Notes: generated from the sequence alone by a model not told the origin. Shown: positions 37,493 through 46,685, counted from the first letter of the stretch. The stretch is DNA of 64,000 nucleotides from Sphingomonas cavernae (GCF_003590775.1 NZ_QYUM01000002.1:682001-746000), one strand, 5' to 3'. Program-made: numbers and translations.

Positions 37493-39061
37493 TCAGTAAC
37501 CGAGGTCACGCGCAAAACCAATCGCCGAAAGCACGTCGAGCCGGCCGAATCCGAAGCGATGATTCTGACCGGCCTCGCCGAGTTCCCGGGCCGAACCCGT
37601 CAGCAGGTCCTGGATCACGAATGCCTTCTGGTCACGCGGCACCCTGGAGGGCCTGGCGATCGAGGTGCCGCTGAGCAGGAGGGCGATCGCGCCCGCCACA
37701 TGCGGCGCGGCCATCGACGTGCCGTTCATATGCTGCCACTGCCCGCCGGGCACGCTCGAGAAGACCGCGACACCAGGCGCAGACAGGTCGGGCTTCGAAT
37801 AGACCAGCGGAAGCGTCTGTGGCGGGAACACCGGGGATTCCGAAATCACCTGGGTACGCCCGCCGCTGAATCCGGCGGCGCGGTCCTCATGATCGGTGGC
37901 CCCGACGGCAAAGGCGAGGAAGTCGCTCGCCGGAGAACCCGTTGTCTGATGCCCCTCATTGCCGATCGCGGTCACCACCGGGATCCCGGATTTGACCGCG
38001 CTCAATATCGCGCGCGTATAAGTGCTGGGCACGTCGGGCTCCATGATGAGCCCGCCCAGCGACATGCTGATCGCGTCGACATTCTGGTTGATCGCCCATT
38101 CCATGCCTGCAAGGATCTGGGCATGCGTCCCGCCCTGCGCGCCGTTGAGGACGAGTGCGGCCGCGATCTTCGCGGCGGGCGCGACCCCGATCCAGCGACC
38201 GCTCGCATTGCCGCCACAAATGACACCGGCGCAATGCGTCCCGTGACTGTCGCTGTCATGCGGTTTCGAGCCGACAATCTCCTGCCCCATGCTGTTGAAT
38301 TCGGCCCAGGCGGCGATCTTGCCCCTCAAATCGGGATGATCGGCGTCGACGCCCGTATCGAGAAGGCCGATCGTCACGCCATCGCCCTTGCAGCCGAACG
38401 CGCCCCAGGCCGAGAGCGCACCGATCATTCTGAGCCCCCAACTGCTGACCTTGTTGTCGAGCACCGCGCTCGGAACCGATTTCGGCGTCAGCACGGGCGG
38501 CACTGAAAGCCGCTGGTTGAGATAGATACCCTCGATGTCCTCGCGGCTGGCGAGCTTGTCCAGATCCTCGTCGCGGACCTGAAGGACCGCGCTGCTGGAT
38601 GTCCAGAAGGAGATCGGCGCCATCGGCTCCGGGCGTTGCGCCGCGGGCACCGCGGAGACCGCCGCGACCGATTCCTTCACCGCATCGGACTGGAGGAAGG
38701 TTTCGAGTGCGGATACGGCCTTGCGCTCGAGCTGGACACGGCTGGGCACCGCGGAACCCGACATTTGTGCAGACATGCTCTCGGCATGTTGCCTGAGCGC
38801 TTCCCCGCCCTCCTTGCTCTTGCGACCTTCGTCGAAGGTGGACTGGTCGGCGGGCAGCAGGTCGCGCGCCTGGGTCGAAAGACCACGGCGCTTCAGGGCC
38901 TCCGCAACGGTGTCGACGAACGCGTCCGCGCTTTCCTCCTCGGAGCGGATCTTGACGACCAGTTCGACCACGCGATCGGCGGTGATGTCGCGTATTTGTT
39001 CGACCTGCCGTTTGAGGTAACGCGCACGCACCTCGGGTTGCATCGAGGAGGTAATCACCAT
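37493..39061 (-). CDS. Subtilisin-like serine protease (S8 family) without signal peptide
   Basis: A 522-residue protease. The catalytic triad is Asp235 ('GLLDTGVDADHPDL'), His273 ('SDSHGTHCAGVI') and Ser449 ('MNGTSMAAPHVAG'), with oxyanion Asn368 ('TAIGNEGHQ'). The N-terminal 200 residues contain a helical, charged region and a segment resembling an I9-type prodomain ending about residue 185. There is no signal peptide or membrane helix, so cytosolic location or unconventional export must be assumed. It is followed by the small prodomain-like gene. The start ATG 39061 has AAGGACAGG upstream. Substrate unknown. Confidence 0.88.
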   Translation of the reverse strand: MVITSSMQPEVRARYLKRQVEQIRDITADRVVELVVKIRSEEESADAFVDTVAEALKRRGLSTQARDLLPADQSTFDEGRKSKEGGEALRQHAESMSAQMSGSAVPSRVQLERKAVSALETFLQSDAVKESVAAVSAVPAAQRPEPMAPISFWTSSSAVLQVRDEDLDKLASREDIEGIYLNQRLSVPPVLTPKSVPSAVLDNKVSSWGLRMIGALSAWGAFGCKGDGVTIGLLDTGVDADHPDLRGKIAAWAEFNSMGQEIVGSKPHDSDSHGTHCAGVICGGNASGRWIGVAPAAKIAAALVLNGAQGGTHAQILAGMEWAINQNVDAISMSLGGLIMEPDVPSTYTRAILSAVKSGIPVVTAIGNEGHQTTGSPASDFLAFAVGATDHEDRAAGFSGGRTQVISESPVFPPQTLPLVYSKPDLSAPGVAVFSSVPGGQWQHMNGTSMAAPHVAGAIALLLSGTSIARPSRVPRDQKAFVIQDLLTGSARELGEAGQNHRFGFGRLDVLSAIGFARDLGY

Positions 39062-39340
39062 GGCAGCCTGTCCTTCTGCGTAGCGCAGGAGCTGGCGGAC
39101 CCGCTGCCGGGGCCTGTCGGCCCCTGCGCGGATCGCGTTCCACGATGAATTCTAGCATTCGACGACCAATCTGCCGCCTGCTGCGGGGCGCAAAGCCGAT
39201 CCGATTCGGCGACAACTTGCGAAACAGCGGAAAGCTAGTCCTTGCGCGCACGAGCATCACAGCACGTACGCCGAACAGAAGCGTAACGATCCGTTTCGGT
39301 CCAGTTCGCCTGCAGGCGTTTGAGACAGGAAAGCCTCGTG
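39062..39340. other. Gene-free interval between the S8 protease and the TonB-dependent receptor
   Basis: About 280 bp with no open frame that looks protein-coding on either strand. It must contain the promoter of the minus-strand protease gene, but I see no clear -35/-10 pair, repeat or operator in it. The GC content is slightly lower than in the neighbouring genes. Confidence 0.6.
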
Positions 39341-39364
39341 GGGCGCGGCGTTCAGGCCGCGCCC
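39341..39364 (-). terminator. Hairpin after the TonB-dependent receptor
   Basis: GGGCGCGGC and GCCGCGCCC form a perfect 9-bp stem around a 6-nt loop, 8 nt beyond the receptor stop on the minus strand. There is no T-tract, so this is a probable weak terminator. Confidence 0.5.
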
Positions 39365-39371
39365 TGGCGCG

Positions 39372-42158
39372 TCAGAAGCGAACCTTGGCGCCGACCTGGA
39401 AATAGCGCCCCATCACATCGTAGATCGCCGAGCTATACGCGATCGGGGGCGGATCGCGGTCGAACAGGTTGTTCACCGTCGCGGTCAGCGTGAAGCGTTC
39501 GGCGATGTTGAACTGCGCGCCCAGATCGAAATAGGTCCGGCTGTTGATCCTGTTGTTCACGATCGGCTGCAGGCTGTTGTAATTGCCGCCGCCGACATAG
39601 CGCATGCGCATATCGACGTTCACGTCCTCGCTTTGATAGGTGATGCTACCCGTACCGCGCCATTTGGGCGTGGTGAATGCGGCGTTGTCGCCGACATCGC
39701 CCGCGCGGTCATAGGTATTGACGCCGTCATTGATCAGCAGCGTGTCGACATAGGTCGCGAGTGCGCGGAAGCGGAGCGAGCCGGGCAGACCCGCCCCGAC
39801 CGTGTCGAGCGGCAACTGATAGGATGCCTCGAAATCGACGCCGCGCGTCTTGTAGCTGGCCAGGTTCAAATTGGTCGCGAAGACGGTGGTTATGGCGCCT
39901 GTGGAATCGCGCACGATCTGGTCGCAGAGCCCGGTATTGCCCCTGAAACACTGCGTCACGATATCCTGCGCGCTGAGCGAGCCGATGACCTTGTCGATAT
40001 CGATCCGGTAATAGTCAATCGAGAGGCTGAAGCCCGGGATGAATTTGGGCGAAAAGGATCCGCCGATCGTCGTCGTGTGCGCAATCTCGGGCACGAGATC
40101 GGGATTGCCGCCGCCATAGCGGAAAACCGTGACCACCTGATTGCCGTTAAACGGATCGGTGACGGGCTGGATGTTGGTGGTCCGCGTCGTGAACAGTTCG
40201 GTGATGCTGGGCGAACGGATGTCGCGCGAGCGCACCGCACGGAGCAGCAGGCTGTCGAAAAGGCGGCTGGTGGCCCCCACCTTCCACGACCAGATGCCAC
40301 CGCTGTTGCTGTAATCGCTGTAGCGGGCCGCGCCGTTGAGTTCGAGCGTGGCGGTATCCTCGATGTCGAGCAGCGGCACCACCGCCTCGGCAAAGGCTTC
40401 CTTGACATTGAAACTGCCGTCGAGCGCGCTGAAGTTGAGGATCCCGAGAGCACCCTGCCGCGAGAGCGCGTCAACCTGCGTCGTCTCGATGCTTTCCCGG
40501 CGCGCCTCCACGCCGAGTGCGACCGAGACCGGCCCCGCCCAGGTGGAGAACGCGTCGCCGCGCACACTGAAGCCCGTCGTGTCGAGCTTGGTTACAGTGG
40601 TGTTGCCCCCGTCCCCAAAGGCATAGGCGACGGTCTCTGCGGATGCGTTGCCATAGCCAAGGAGATTGAGCGGACGACAAAGCGTGGTCGGATCGGTCAG
40701 CGCGATCCGGCAGATCGGCTGCCCCGTGGTCGGGCTGATCACCGCATCGACCGCATTGTTGAAATTCGCGGTGATCCGCTGGTTCTGCAACGCCTGCCGG
40801 TTCTTCAGCTCGCCATGGCCAAAATAGGCGCTGTATTTCCAGCCGCCGCCGATCTCGCCATCGAGGCCGATCGCGCCTTCGATGTTGTCGCGCTTATAGG
40901 CGTAGTTGAGAATGCCCAGCTCCCCGATATCATCGAGGAAGCGGCCCATGCGGAACGACGTCTGCCCCGCGGCGATCAGCCGATTGCGGATCGCGCTCGA
41001 CAGGAACGCATTGTCGCGCTGGATGAGGATGCCGCCCGCAGCCGCCGTCGTGGGCGTCGCGGGAGACACGGCCCGGACATCGGGGAAGAAGCCGAAGTCG
41101 CTCTCCATGCGATTGAAGCTGCCGTCGATCCACAACTTGGCAGTCTCGTTCAGCTCATAGCTTGCGTGCGCGAAGAGGTTGATGCGCTCATAAGGCGAGG
41201 ACACTGCGAGATAGTCATTTTGCGAGCGCCCTGCCCCGCCGAGCATACTCGTCGGAAGCGTGGTCGGGCTGTTCGGGCTGACGACGCTGCCATAGCCAAA
41301 GGGGCTGAGCGAGCCGTCCGGGTTGAAAACCTGCCCCGCGAGCACGCCGCTCATGATGAGGCCACCTGGCGCCGCGCTGGCGACGTTCACGTCGGGCTGC
41401 AGCGTCAATCGGCCATTGAGCGAGAACAGGCCCGCGCCGAGATTGGGCCGCGACAGACGATCGAAAGCCCCCTGATCGTCGACATATTCGGCGGCGATCA
41501 TGAAATGCCCGCGATCGTCCGCGAACTTCGTTCCGAAGGAACCGTTGAAGCCATAGCGGAAACCGTCGCCACGCGACGAAATGCCCGCATCGGCGCCAAG
41601 CGTTATGCCTTCCAGATCCTCGTTGAGCAGGATGTTCACGACGCCCGCGACCGCACCCGAACCCCATGCCGCGGACGCGCCGCCCGTCACGACCTCGACG
41701 CGCTTGATCACGCTCATCGGGACGCTGTTGAGATCGGCGCTGCCTGTGAAGCGGCGGCCGTTGAGCAGCGTCAGCGTGCGGACCGCGCCCAGACCGCGAA
41801 GATCGGCGGTCGAGGCGCTCGAATTGGTGTTGCCCGTGGTGCTGGCCGGCGTTGAAGTGGCGCGAAACTGCGGCTGATCGTTGAGCACCTGGGCGATGCT
41901 CGGACGCGAACCCTGGCGCAGTTCGACATCGCCGATCACGGTTGTCGGGGTGGGCGCATCAAAGCCTGCGCGCTCGACGCGCGAACCCGTCACGACGATC
42001 TCGCCCCCGGCATCAGCTTGCTCGGTTTCGGGTGCATCTGCAGGAGCAGGCTGGGCCTGCGCCGAGGCGGTGCCTGCACAGGCGAGCGCAGCGGCCAGTG
42101 CGATGGCGCTGCCGCGCGTGGTTTTCAACCAGCGAAACTCGTTACGTGACGATTGCAT
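39372..42158 (-). CDS. TonB-dependent receptor (oligopeptide/substrate uptake type)
   Basis: A 928-residue outer-membrane receptor. Signal peptide ends 'ACAGTASA'; a short acidic linker leads to the TonB-box-like 'GEIVVTGSRVERAG'. The plug includes 'SIAQVLNDQPQFRAT', 'ADLRGLGAVRTLTLLNGRRF' and 'IKRVEVVTGGASAAWGSGAVAGVVNILL'. The barrel ends 'YFQVGAKVRF' with a C-terminal Phe. This plug type is typical of the large sphingomonad and Xanthomonas families that import organic nutrients rather than siderophores. The start ATG 42158 follows AAGGGGA. Its promoter carries the same operator-like sequence as the D-amino-acid genes to the right, so it is the probable importer of the substrate of that cluster. 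Confidence 0.92.
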   Translation of the reverse strand: MQSSRNEFRWLKTTRGSAIALAAALACAGTASAQAQPAPADAPETEQADAGGEIVVTGSRVERAGFDAPTPTTVIGDVELRQGSRPSIAQVLNDQPQFRATSTPASTTGNTNSSASTADLRGLGAVRTLTLLNGRRFTGSADLNSVPMSVIKRVEVVTGGASAAWGSGAVAGVVNILLNEDLEGITLGADAGISSRGDGFRYGFNGSFGTKFADDRGHFMIAAEYVDDQGAFDRLSRPNLGAGLFSLNGRLTLQPDVNVASAAPGGLIMSGVLAGQVFNPDGSLSPFGYGSVVSPNSPTTLPTSMLGGAGRSQNDYLAVSSPYERINLFAHASYELNETAKLWIDGSFNRMESDFGFFPDVRAVSPATPTTAAAGGILIQRDNAFLSSAIRNRLIAAGQTSFRMGRFLDDIGELGILNYAYKRDNIEGAIGLDGEIGGGWKYSAYFGHGELKNRQALQNQRITANFNNAVDAVISPTTGQPICRIALTDPTTLCRPLNLLGYGNASAETVAYAFGDGGNTTVTKLDTTGFSVRGDAFSTWAGPVSVALGVEARRESIETTQVDALSRQGALGILNFSALDGSFNVKEAFAEAVVPLLDIEDTATLELNGAARYSDYSNSGGIWSWKVGATSRLFDSLLLRAVRSRDIRSPSITELFTTRTTNIQPVTDPFNGNQVVTVFRYGGGNPDLVPEIAHTTTIGGSFSPKFIPGFSLSIDYYRIDIDKVIGSLSAQDIVTQCFRGNTGLCDQIVRDSTGAITTVFATNLNLASYKTRGVDFEASYQLPLDTVGAGLPGSLRFRALATYVDTLLINDGVNTYDRAGDVGDNAAFTTPKWRGTGSITYQSEDVNVDMRMRYVGGGNYNSLQPIVNNRINSRTYFDLGAQFNIAERFTLTATVNNLFDRDPPPIAYSSAIYDVMGRYFQVGAKVRF

Positions 42159-42256
42159 TGCGGTCCCCTTCTGAAACTTCCCCTGGAGCCATGAGAAACG
42201 GGGCGCATCTGTCGCGCGCTCGCCATCCTCATTCGCTTGCGAACTGGCCAAGATTG

Positions 42257-42284
42257 ATAATAGAAAATTTTCCAATCAGGACAA
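42257..42284 (-). promoter_or_regulatory. Operator site A with promoter, upstream of the TonB-dependent receptor
   Basis: The plus strand has ATTTTCCAATCAGGA, with CCAATCAGGA at 42272-42281. On the minus strand the candidate promoter is TTGTCC (42284-42279), 16-bp spacer, TATTAT (42262-42257). The operator-like decamer overlaps the -35 and spacer. Identical 15-mer at site B. Confidence 0.65.
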
Positions 42285-42324
42285 GTAATTTCTTTATGGG
42301 CTATGAACGGTACGTTTCCGGCCG

Positions 42325-43842
42325 TTATTGGTGGACGAGGCGATAGAGCACGTGCGGCTGCGACCCGAATGACATCTTGCGATCGGAATCGGGACCGTAG
42401 AATTCAACGCGCTCATATGGACCGCCGCTACGCGCGCCCGTCACCTGCTCATAGAGATCGGGGCCGATCTGCTCCCAATGGCTCCTGGCGCCCATGATCT
42501 CGAGCGTGATGGCGCGCTCCCCTGCCGCCGACACCTTGATGTCGAATTCAGGCCGGGGCGGCTCGCTATAGGTCCGGCGATTGGTGCGATAGGCACCCAC
42601 CGGTGCGGGCGTTGCTGCCCCGGTCCATCGGGGCGCGGGCGCCTGAGGAAAAACACGGCCGATGAGCGCGTTCATGAGTTCGGTGCGGGCGGGATAGCTG
42701 CCCGGACCGCCCGTGGTCGAGACGAAGAAGCCGAAATCGGCCTCGGGCGCGAGCAGCATGAAGGAGTGAAAGTCGGCGGTGTTCCCGCCATGCCCGATCA
42801 GCCGCGGCCCCTGCTCACGGACGACCATATAGCCATATCCCATGCCCGGCAGCGCGGGCGCGTTGCGCATGAGGTCACCGCGCATCAGCCGCGCGGTCTC
42901 TGGCTTGAGAATCTGCGCCTTGCCAAGCCTGCCATCATGGAGCTGGGCGATCATGAATTTCGCCATGTCAGGCGCGGTGGCCGAGACCGAACCCGCAGGC
43001 ATGACGTTGTGATAGAGTTCGAAGGGCTTGGCGACAAAACGTCCGTCGGTCAGCGCATAGCCCAGCGCCATATTTTCTGCCATCACGCCGGAAAGCGGCT
43101 CGCGGAATGTCGTGCTCGCCATGCCGAGCGGCTGCAATATGTGCCGGTCCACATAGTCGGGGAACGCCTCGCCCGAGACCCGCTCGACGATGTAGCCGGC
43201 GATTGCCGAGCCATAGTTCGAATAGGAGGTCTCGACACCGGGCTCGCGGACGCGCGTCGGTATATGGTCACGCAGCCACGGGCCGAGCGCGACAAAGTCC
43301 GCCGGCGTCTTCGACATCATTCCAACGCCGCTGTCCTCGAAGCCGGGGGTGTGATCGAGCAGATGACGCACGAGGATCGGCCGTGACTGAGTATCGGGAA
43401 TCCGGAAGTCGAGATATTTGTTGATGTCGTCATCAAGGCTGACCTGGCCCTGCTCGACCTGTTGCATCAGCGCGGTCCAGGTCAGCAGCTTGGACACCGA
43501 ACCAGGGCGAAAAAGCGTCCTCTCCCCATCGACGGGAATCGCGCGGTCGACATCGGCATAGCCATAGCCGCGCGCGAAAAGCAGCTTGCCCTTGTACACC
43601 ACTGAGATCACCGCGCCCGCCACCTCGCGATTGGCGAGCTGCTGCGCCATCACGCCGTTGACGAACTCCTCAAGACCGTCGAGCCGGGCGCGATCGAGCT
43701 TGACGGCGACCGCTTTCGCGGCGGGCGCATCGTCCGCCAGCGCCGTCGCTGGCAGCGTGGCAAGAGCGAGCGCCGCAAGGCAGGCGAACGACCTTTCGCG
43801 GCCGGAAACGCCTCGCCAAAAGCCCCCATCGCGCATCACCAT
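42325..43842 (-). CDS. Serine hydrolase, AmpC/DD-peptidase-like (beta-lactamase family)
   Basis: A 505-residue exported enzyme; signal peptide (about 1-36, ending 'PATALA'). Catalytic motifs are Ser115-x-x-Lys118 in 'RPGSVSKLLTW', Tyr207-x-Asn in 'SYSNYGSAIAGY' and 'HGGNTADFHSF' in place of KTG. This is the class C beta-lactamase/D-aminopeptidase/esterase fold (PF00144). The C-terminal 120 residues form an extra beta domain. Members include D-aminopeptidases, DD-peptidases and esterases, so the substrate is not fixed by sequence, but its neighbours point to D-amino-acid peptides. ATG at 43842 after GGGAGGG. Confidence 0.88.
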   Translation of the reverse strand: MVMRDGGFWRGVSGRERSFACLAALALATLPATALADDAPAAKAVAVKLDRARLDGLEEFVNGVMAQQLANREVAGAVISVVYKGKLLFARGYGYADVDRAIPVDGERTLFRPGSVSKLLTWTALMQQVEQGQVSLDDDINKYLDFRIPDTQSRPILVRHLLDHTPGFEDSGVGMMSKTPADFVALGPWLRDHIPTRVREPGVETSYSNYGSAIAGYIVERVSGEAFPDYVDRHILQPLGMASTTFREPLSGVMAENMALGYALTDGRFVAKPFELYHNVMPAGSVSATAPDMAKFMIAQLHDGRLGKAQILKPETARLMRGDLMRNAPALPGMGYGYMVVREQGPRLIGHGGNTADFHSFMLLAPEADFGFFVSTTGGPGSYPARTELMNALIGRVFPQAPAPRWTGAATPAPVGAYRTNRRTYSEPPRPEFDIKVSAAGERAITLEIMGARSHWEQIGPDLYEQVTGARSGGPYERVEFYGPDSDRKMSFGSQPHVLYRLVHQ

Positions 43843-43898
43843 ATCGCCCTCCCGAATCTGCCCGCGAGCCATGTCGCTGCGTTTGGCGGATACGCTAT

Positions 43899-43927
43899 CA
43901 TATCAGGATGATATTTTCCAATCAGGA
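43899..43927. promoter_or_regulatory. Operator site B in the divergent serine hydrolase / class A beta-lactamase promoter region
   Basis: Two direct copies: CATATCAGGA at 43899-43908 and CCAATCAGGA at 43918-43927, 19 bp start to start (two helical turns). The region 43843-44118 is a divergent promoter; it is distinctly A/T-rich. The second copy is embedded in ATTTTCCAATCAGGA, identical to site A. Confidence 0.65.
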
Positions 43928-44118
43928 TGTCACATCGGTCGACATTCGACCGACATGCGCCACTTCAAACATTTATTTTTGTTATTTTCAAATATGTTAC
44001 TGCGAATTTATATTAACCCATTGCCTTGGAGGTGTTTTGGCGCAAATGTTCTGATCAGAGAATATACCATGGCGGCCGGTCTCGAAAGCGCTGCGCCGAC
44101 CTCGGGGAAGGAATGTCG

Positions 44119-45129
44119 ATGAAGAAGCCATTTTCCGCGTTCGCGCTGCCCGCGCTCCTGCTCTCCGCCGCGTGGGCGGCGCCCGCTGCGGCACAGCCCG
44201 AAACGCCGCGGGTCCCAGCGATTGAACAGCAGGTCACGCGGCTTGGCCAGGGCTCGGGCGGGGTCGTGGGGGTCGCCGCCTGGCGGCTCGACGGCAAAGG
44301 CCCACGCGTTCTGGTCAACGCCGATCAGGCGTTTCCGATGGCAAGCACCTTCAAGGTCGCGGTGGCGGCGAAGATTTTCGACCGGGTCGACAAGGGCGAG
44401 CTGCGACTGGAGCAAATGCTCGACGTGCCCAGCGATATGATCGTCCCCTCGGAGGTGATCGCAGACAGGCTGATCCATCCCGGGATCAGCCTGTCGATCT
44501 ATAATCTGCTCGAACTTATGCTGACGCAAAGCGACAACACCGCGACTGACGTATTGACGAAGGCAGCGGGCGGCCCCGCCGTCGTGACCGCCTGGCTTCG
44601 CGGGCAGGGTGTGACCGGCCAGCGTGTCGACCGCGACACGGCCGGACTGCTCCGCGAATTCTATGGCGTCGGGCCAGGCCCGCTGGGCGAGCGCTTTGCC
44701 GCGGCGGCCAAGACCAATCCTGCGCTGCTCGGCAAGTCGAGCCAGCCCGACGCCGTTTTCGACGAAGATCCGCGTGACACTTCCACGCCCACAGCGATGG
44801 CGACGCTGCTGACGCGCATCTTCTCGGGAAAGGCGCTCTCGGCCCAGAGCACGAAGGCGCTGATCGGCATCATGGAGCGGTGTCGCACCGGCGGCGCGCG
44901 CCTGCGCGGCAAGCTGCCGCCCGGCACGGTTGTCGCGAACAAGACGGGCACGATTGGCGGTACCGTCAACGACACAGGCGTGATCACGCTGCCCGGTGAT
45001 GCGGGGCAGATCGCGATCGCGGTCTATGTCAAGAAGAGCGCGGCGCCCATGGCCGATCGCGAGCGCGCCATCGCCGAGATTGCTCGTTCGGTGCACGATT
45101 TCTACCTGTTCTCGGCGCCCGCGAAATGA
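44119..45129 (+). CDS. Class A beta-lactamase-fold serine hydrolase with altered omega loop
   Basis: A 336-residue exported protein; signal peptide ends 'APAAA'. Class A motifs are Ser76-TF-Lys79, Ser138-Asp-Asn140 and Lys275-Thr-Gly. In the omega loop, 'VDRDTAGLLREF' replaces the usual R-x-E-x-x-L-N: Glu166 corresponds to Thr174 and Asn170 to Leu, and about 34 extra residues precede 'DPRDTSTPTAMATLL'. The deacylating base is therefore missing at its usual place, so classical beta-lactam hydrolysis is doubtful. It may be a peptidase or acyltransferase of the D-amino-acid cluster. The ATG at 44119 is chosen over the one at 44113 for ribosome-binding-site spacing. The stop overlaps a possible start of the next gene. 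Confidence 0.85.
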   Translation: MKKPFSAFALPALLLSAAWAAPAAAQPETPRVPAIEQQVTRLGQGSGGVVGVAAWRLDGKGPRVLVNADQAFPMASTFKVAVAAKIFDRVDKGELRLEQMLDVPSDMIVPSEVIADRLIHPGISLSIYNLLELMLTQSDNTATDVLTKAAGGPAVVTAWLRGQGVTGQRVDRDTAGLLREFYGVGPGPLGERFAAAAKTNPALLGKSSQPDAVFDEDPRDTSTPTAMATLLTRIFSGKALSAQSTKALIGIMERCRTGGARLRGKLPPGTVVANKTGTIGGTVNDTGVITLPGDAGQIAIAVYVKKSAAPMADRERAIAEIARSVHDFYLFSAPAK

Positions 45130-45140
45130 GGCGCGCCACG

Positions 45141-46625
45141 ATGAAGAAGCCGTTCATGCTCGCAGCGGCAATCGCAGCGCTCGCCACCACACCCGGCGCA
45201 TTCGCGAAGACCTACGACATCGTCATCGCGGGCGGACGCGTGATGGATCCCGCCAGCGGGCGCGACGAAATCGCCAATATCGGCATCGACGGCCGCCGCA
45301 TCGCGATCATCTCGACCGAAAAGCTCGATGGCCGGCGCGTCCTCGACGCGCGCGGCATGGTGGTCGCGCCGGGGTTCGTTGACCTCCACGCACATGGCCA
45401 GGATCCCAAGGGCCAGTATTTCCAGGTGCTCGATGGCGTGACCACCGCGATCGACGCCGAAGGCGGCGCAATGCCGATCGCGCCCTTCGTCGCGGCGCTC
45501 AGCGGCAAGGCGCTGATCAACTTCGGTGCCACCGCATCGCATCAGTGCGCACGCATGGAGGTGATTGCCGCCGCCCCCTGTCGCGGCCACGCCGCGATCA
45601 ACGGCGAAACCGTTGCGGACCGCAAGGCCTATACCGCGCCCGCCACGCCCGAGCAGCAACGCGCGATCGTCGCCGCGCTCGACCGCGAGGTCGCGGCGGG
45701 AGCGCTCGGCTATGGCCTCGGCATCGAATATACACCGGGTGCGGGTCGCAGCGAGATCTACGACATCTTCAAGGCGGCGGCGGTGACGCGCGCGCCTGTA
45801 TTCGTCCATGTCCGCAGCCGGCCGCTCGATCCGGCGCCCGGCGTGCCGATCGCGGTGGTGCAGGAAGTGCTTGCCGATGCCGCGGTTACCGGGGCCCCGC
45901 TCCAGATCGTGCATCTCCATTCCACCGGCCTCGGCGATACGCCGACGCTGATCGATATCGTGAAGCGGGCGCGGGCACGCGGGTTGGACGTCACTTCCGA
46001 AGCCTATCCCTATACCGCGGGCAGCACGTTGATCGGCTCCGAGTTCTTCCGCGACGGATGGCGCGAACGTTCGGGGATCGACTATGGCGACCTTCAATGG
46101 CCGGCCACGGGCGAGCGACTGACCGCGGAGAGTTTTGCGCGCTATCGCAGGGAGCAGCCCAATGCCGCGGTGGTAGTCCACATGATCCCCGAAAAGGTGG
46201 TCGACATGATCATCGCCGAACCCGAAATCTCGATTGCGTCGGACGGCATGCCCTGGCGCACATCGGGCGAGCATCCGCGCGGCGCAGGCAGCTTCGCACG
46301 CGTGCTTGGCCGCTATGTCCGTGAGAAGCAGACGCTCGACCTGATGACGGCGCTGAAGAAGATGACGATCATGCCCGCCGAAAGGCTGGCGGCAGTTTCA
46401 CCGCAAATGGCGCGCAAGGGCCGGATCAGCGTCGACGCCGACGCCGACATCACGATCTTCGATCCCAGGACGGTGATCGACGCAGCGACCTTCGAAACAC
46501 CGATGCAGCCTTCGCGCGGCATCCGTCACGTGCTCGTCAACGGAAAGCCCGTGGTGCGCGACGGCAAGCTGGTAGCGGGCGCATTCCCCGGAGAGGCGAT
46601 CCTGGGCACGACGTCGGCGCGCTAG
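45141..46625 (+). CDS. N-acyl-D-amino-acid deacylase family amidohydrolase
   Basis: A 494-residue exported protein, signal peptide 'MKKPFMLAAAIAALATTPGAFA'. Amidohydrolase features are 'YDIVIAGGRVMDPASG', 'VVAPGFVDLHAHGQDPKGQYFQVLDGVTTAIDAEGG' quoted in parts (HxH motif His-Ala-His), 'FVHVRSR' and 'LQIVHLHSTG' metal histidines, and 'ISIASDGMPW' (catalytic Asp). Such enzymes hydrolyse N-acyl-D-amino acids to D-amino acids and fatty or acetyl groups. The reading frame also starts at an ATG at 45126 that overlaps the stop of the beta-lactamase gene as ATGA, but the ATG at 45141 gives the clean leader. The two genes are co-transcribed. Confidence 0.85.
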   Translation: MKKPFMLAAAIAALATTPGAFAKTYDIVIAGGRVMDPASGRDEIANIGIDGRRIAIISTEKLDGRRVLDARGMVVAPGFVDLHAHGQDPKGQYFQVLDGVTTAIDAEGGAMPIAPFVAALSGKALINFGATASHQCARMEVIAAAPCRGHAAINGETVADRKAYTAPATPEQQRAIVAALDREVAAGALGYGLGIEYTPGAGRSEIYDIFKAAAVTRAPVFVHVRSRPLDPAPGVPIAVVQEVLADAAVTGAPLQIVHLHSTGLGDTPTLIDIVKRARARGLDVTSEAYPYTAGSTLIGSEFFRDGWRERSGIDYGDLQWPATGERLTAESFARYRREQPNAAVVVHMIPEKVVDMIIAEPEISIASDGMPWRTSGEHPRGAGSFARVLGRYVREKQTLDLMTALKKMTIMPAERLAAVSPQMARKGRISVDADADITIFDPRTVIDAATFETPMQPSRGIRHVLVNGKPVVRDGKLVAGAFPGEAILGTTSAR

Positions 46626-46648
46626 ACCCGTTCTGGTTCACATGGAAT

Positions 46649-46685
46649 CGTCATTGCGAGGAGCGTAACGACGCTCGCAATGACG
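46649..46685. repeat. REP-like palindrome (CGTCATTGCGAG)
   Basis: CGTCATTGCGAG and CTCGCAATGACG form a perfect 12-bp inverted repeat around a 13-nt centre, downstream of the deacylase gene and just before the 117-bp repeat. It may act as a transcription terminator. Confidence 0.75.

Noticed and set aside
39633-41855. A 740-codon plus-strand open frame opposite the TonB-dependent receptor
   Set aside because: Shadow frame of the receptor gene: Arg/Glu/Ala-rich, no motif, no ribosome-binding site.
44119-45129. Calling the class A homologue a beta-lactam resistance gene
   Set aside because: The deacylating Glu of the omega loop is not where it should be, and the gene is co-transcribed with a D-aminoacylase, so a resistance function cannot be claimed from sequence.
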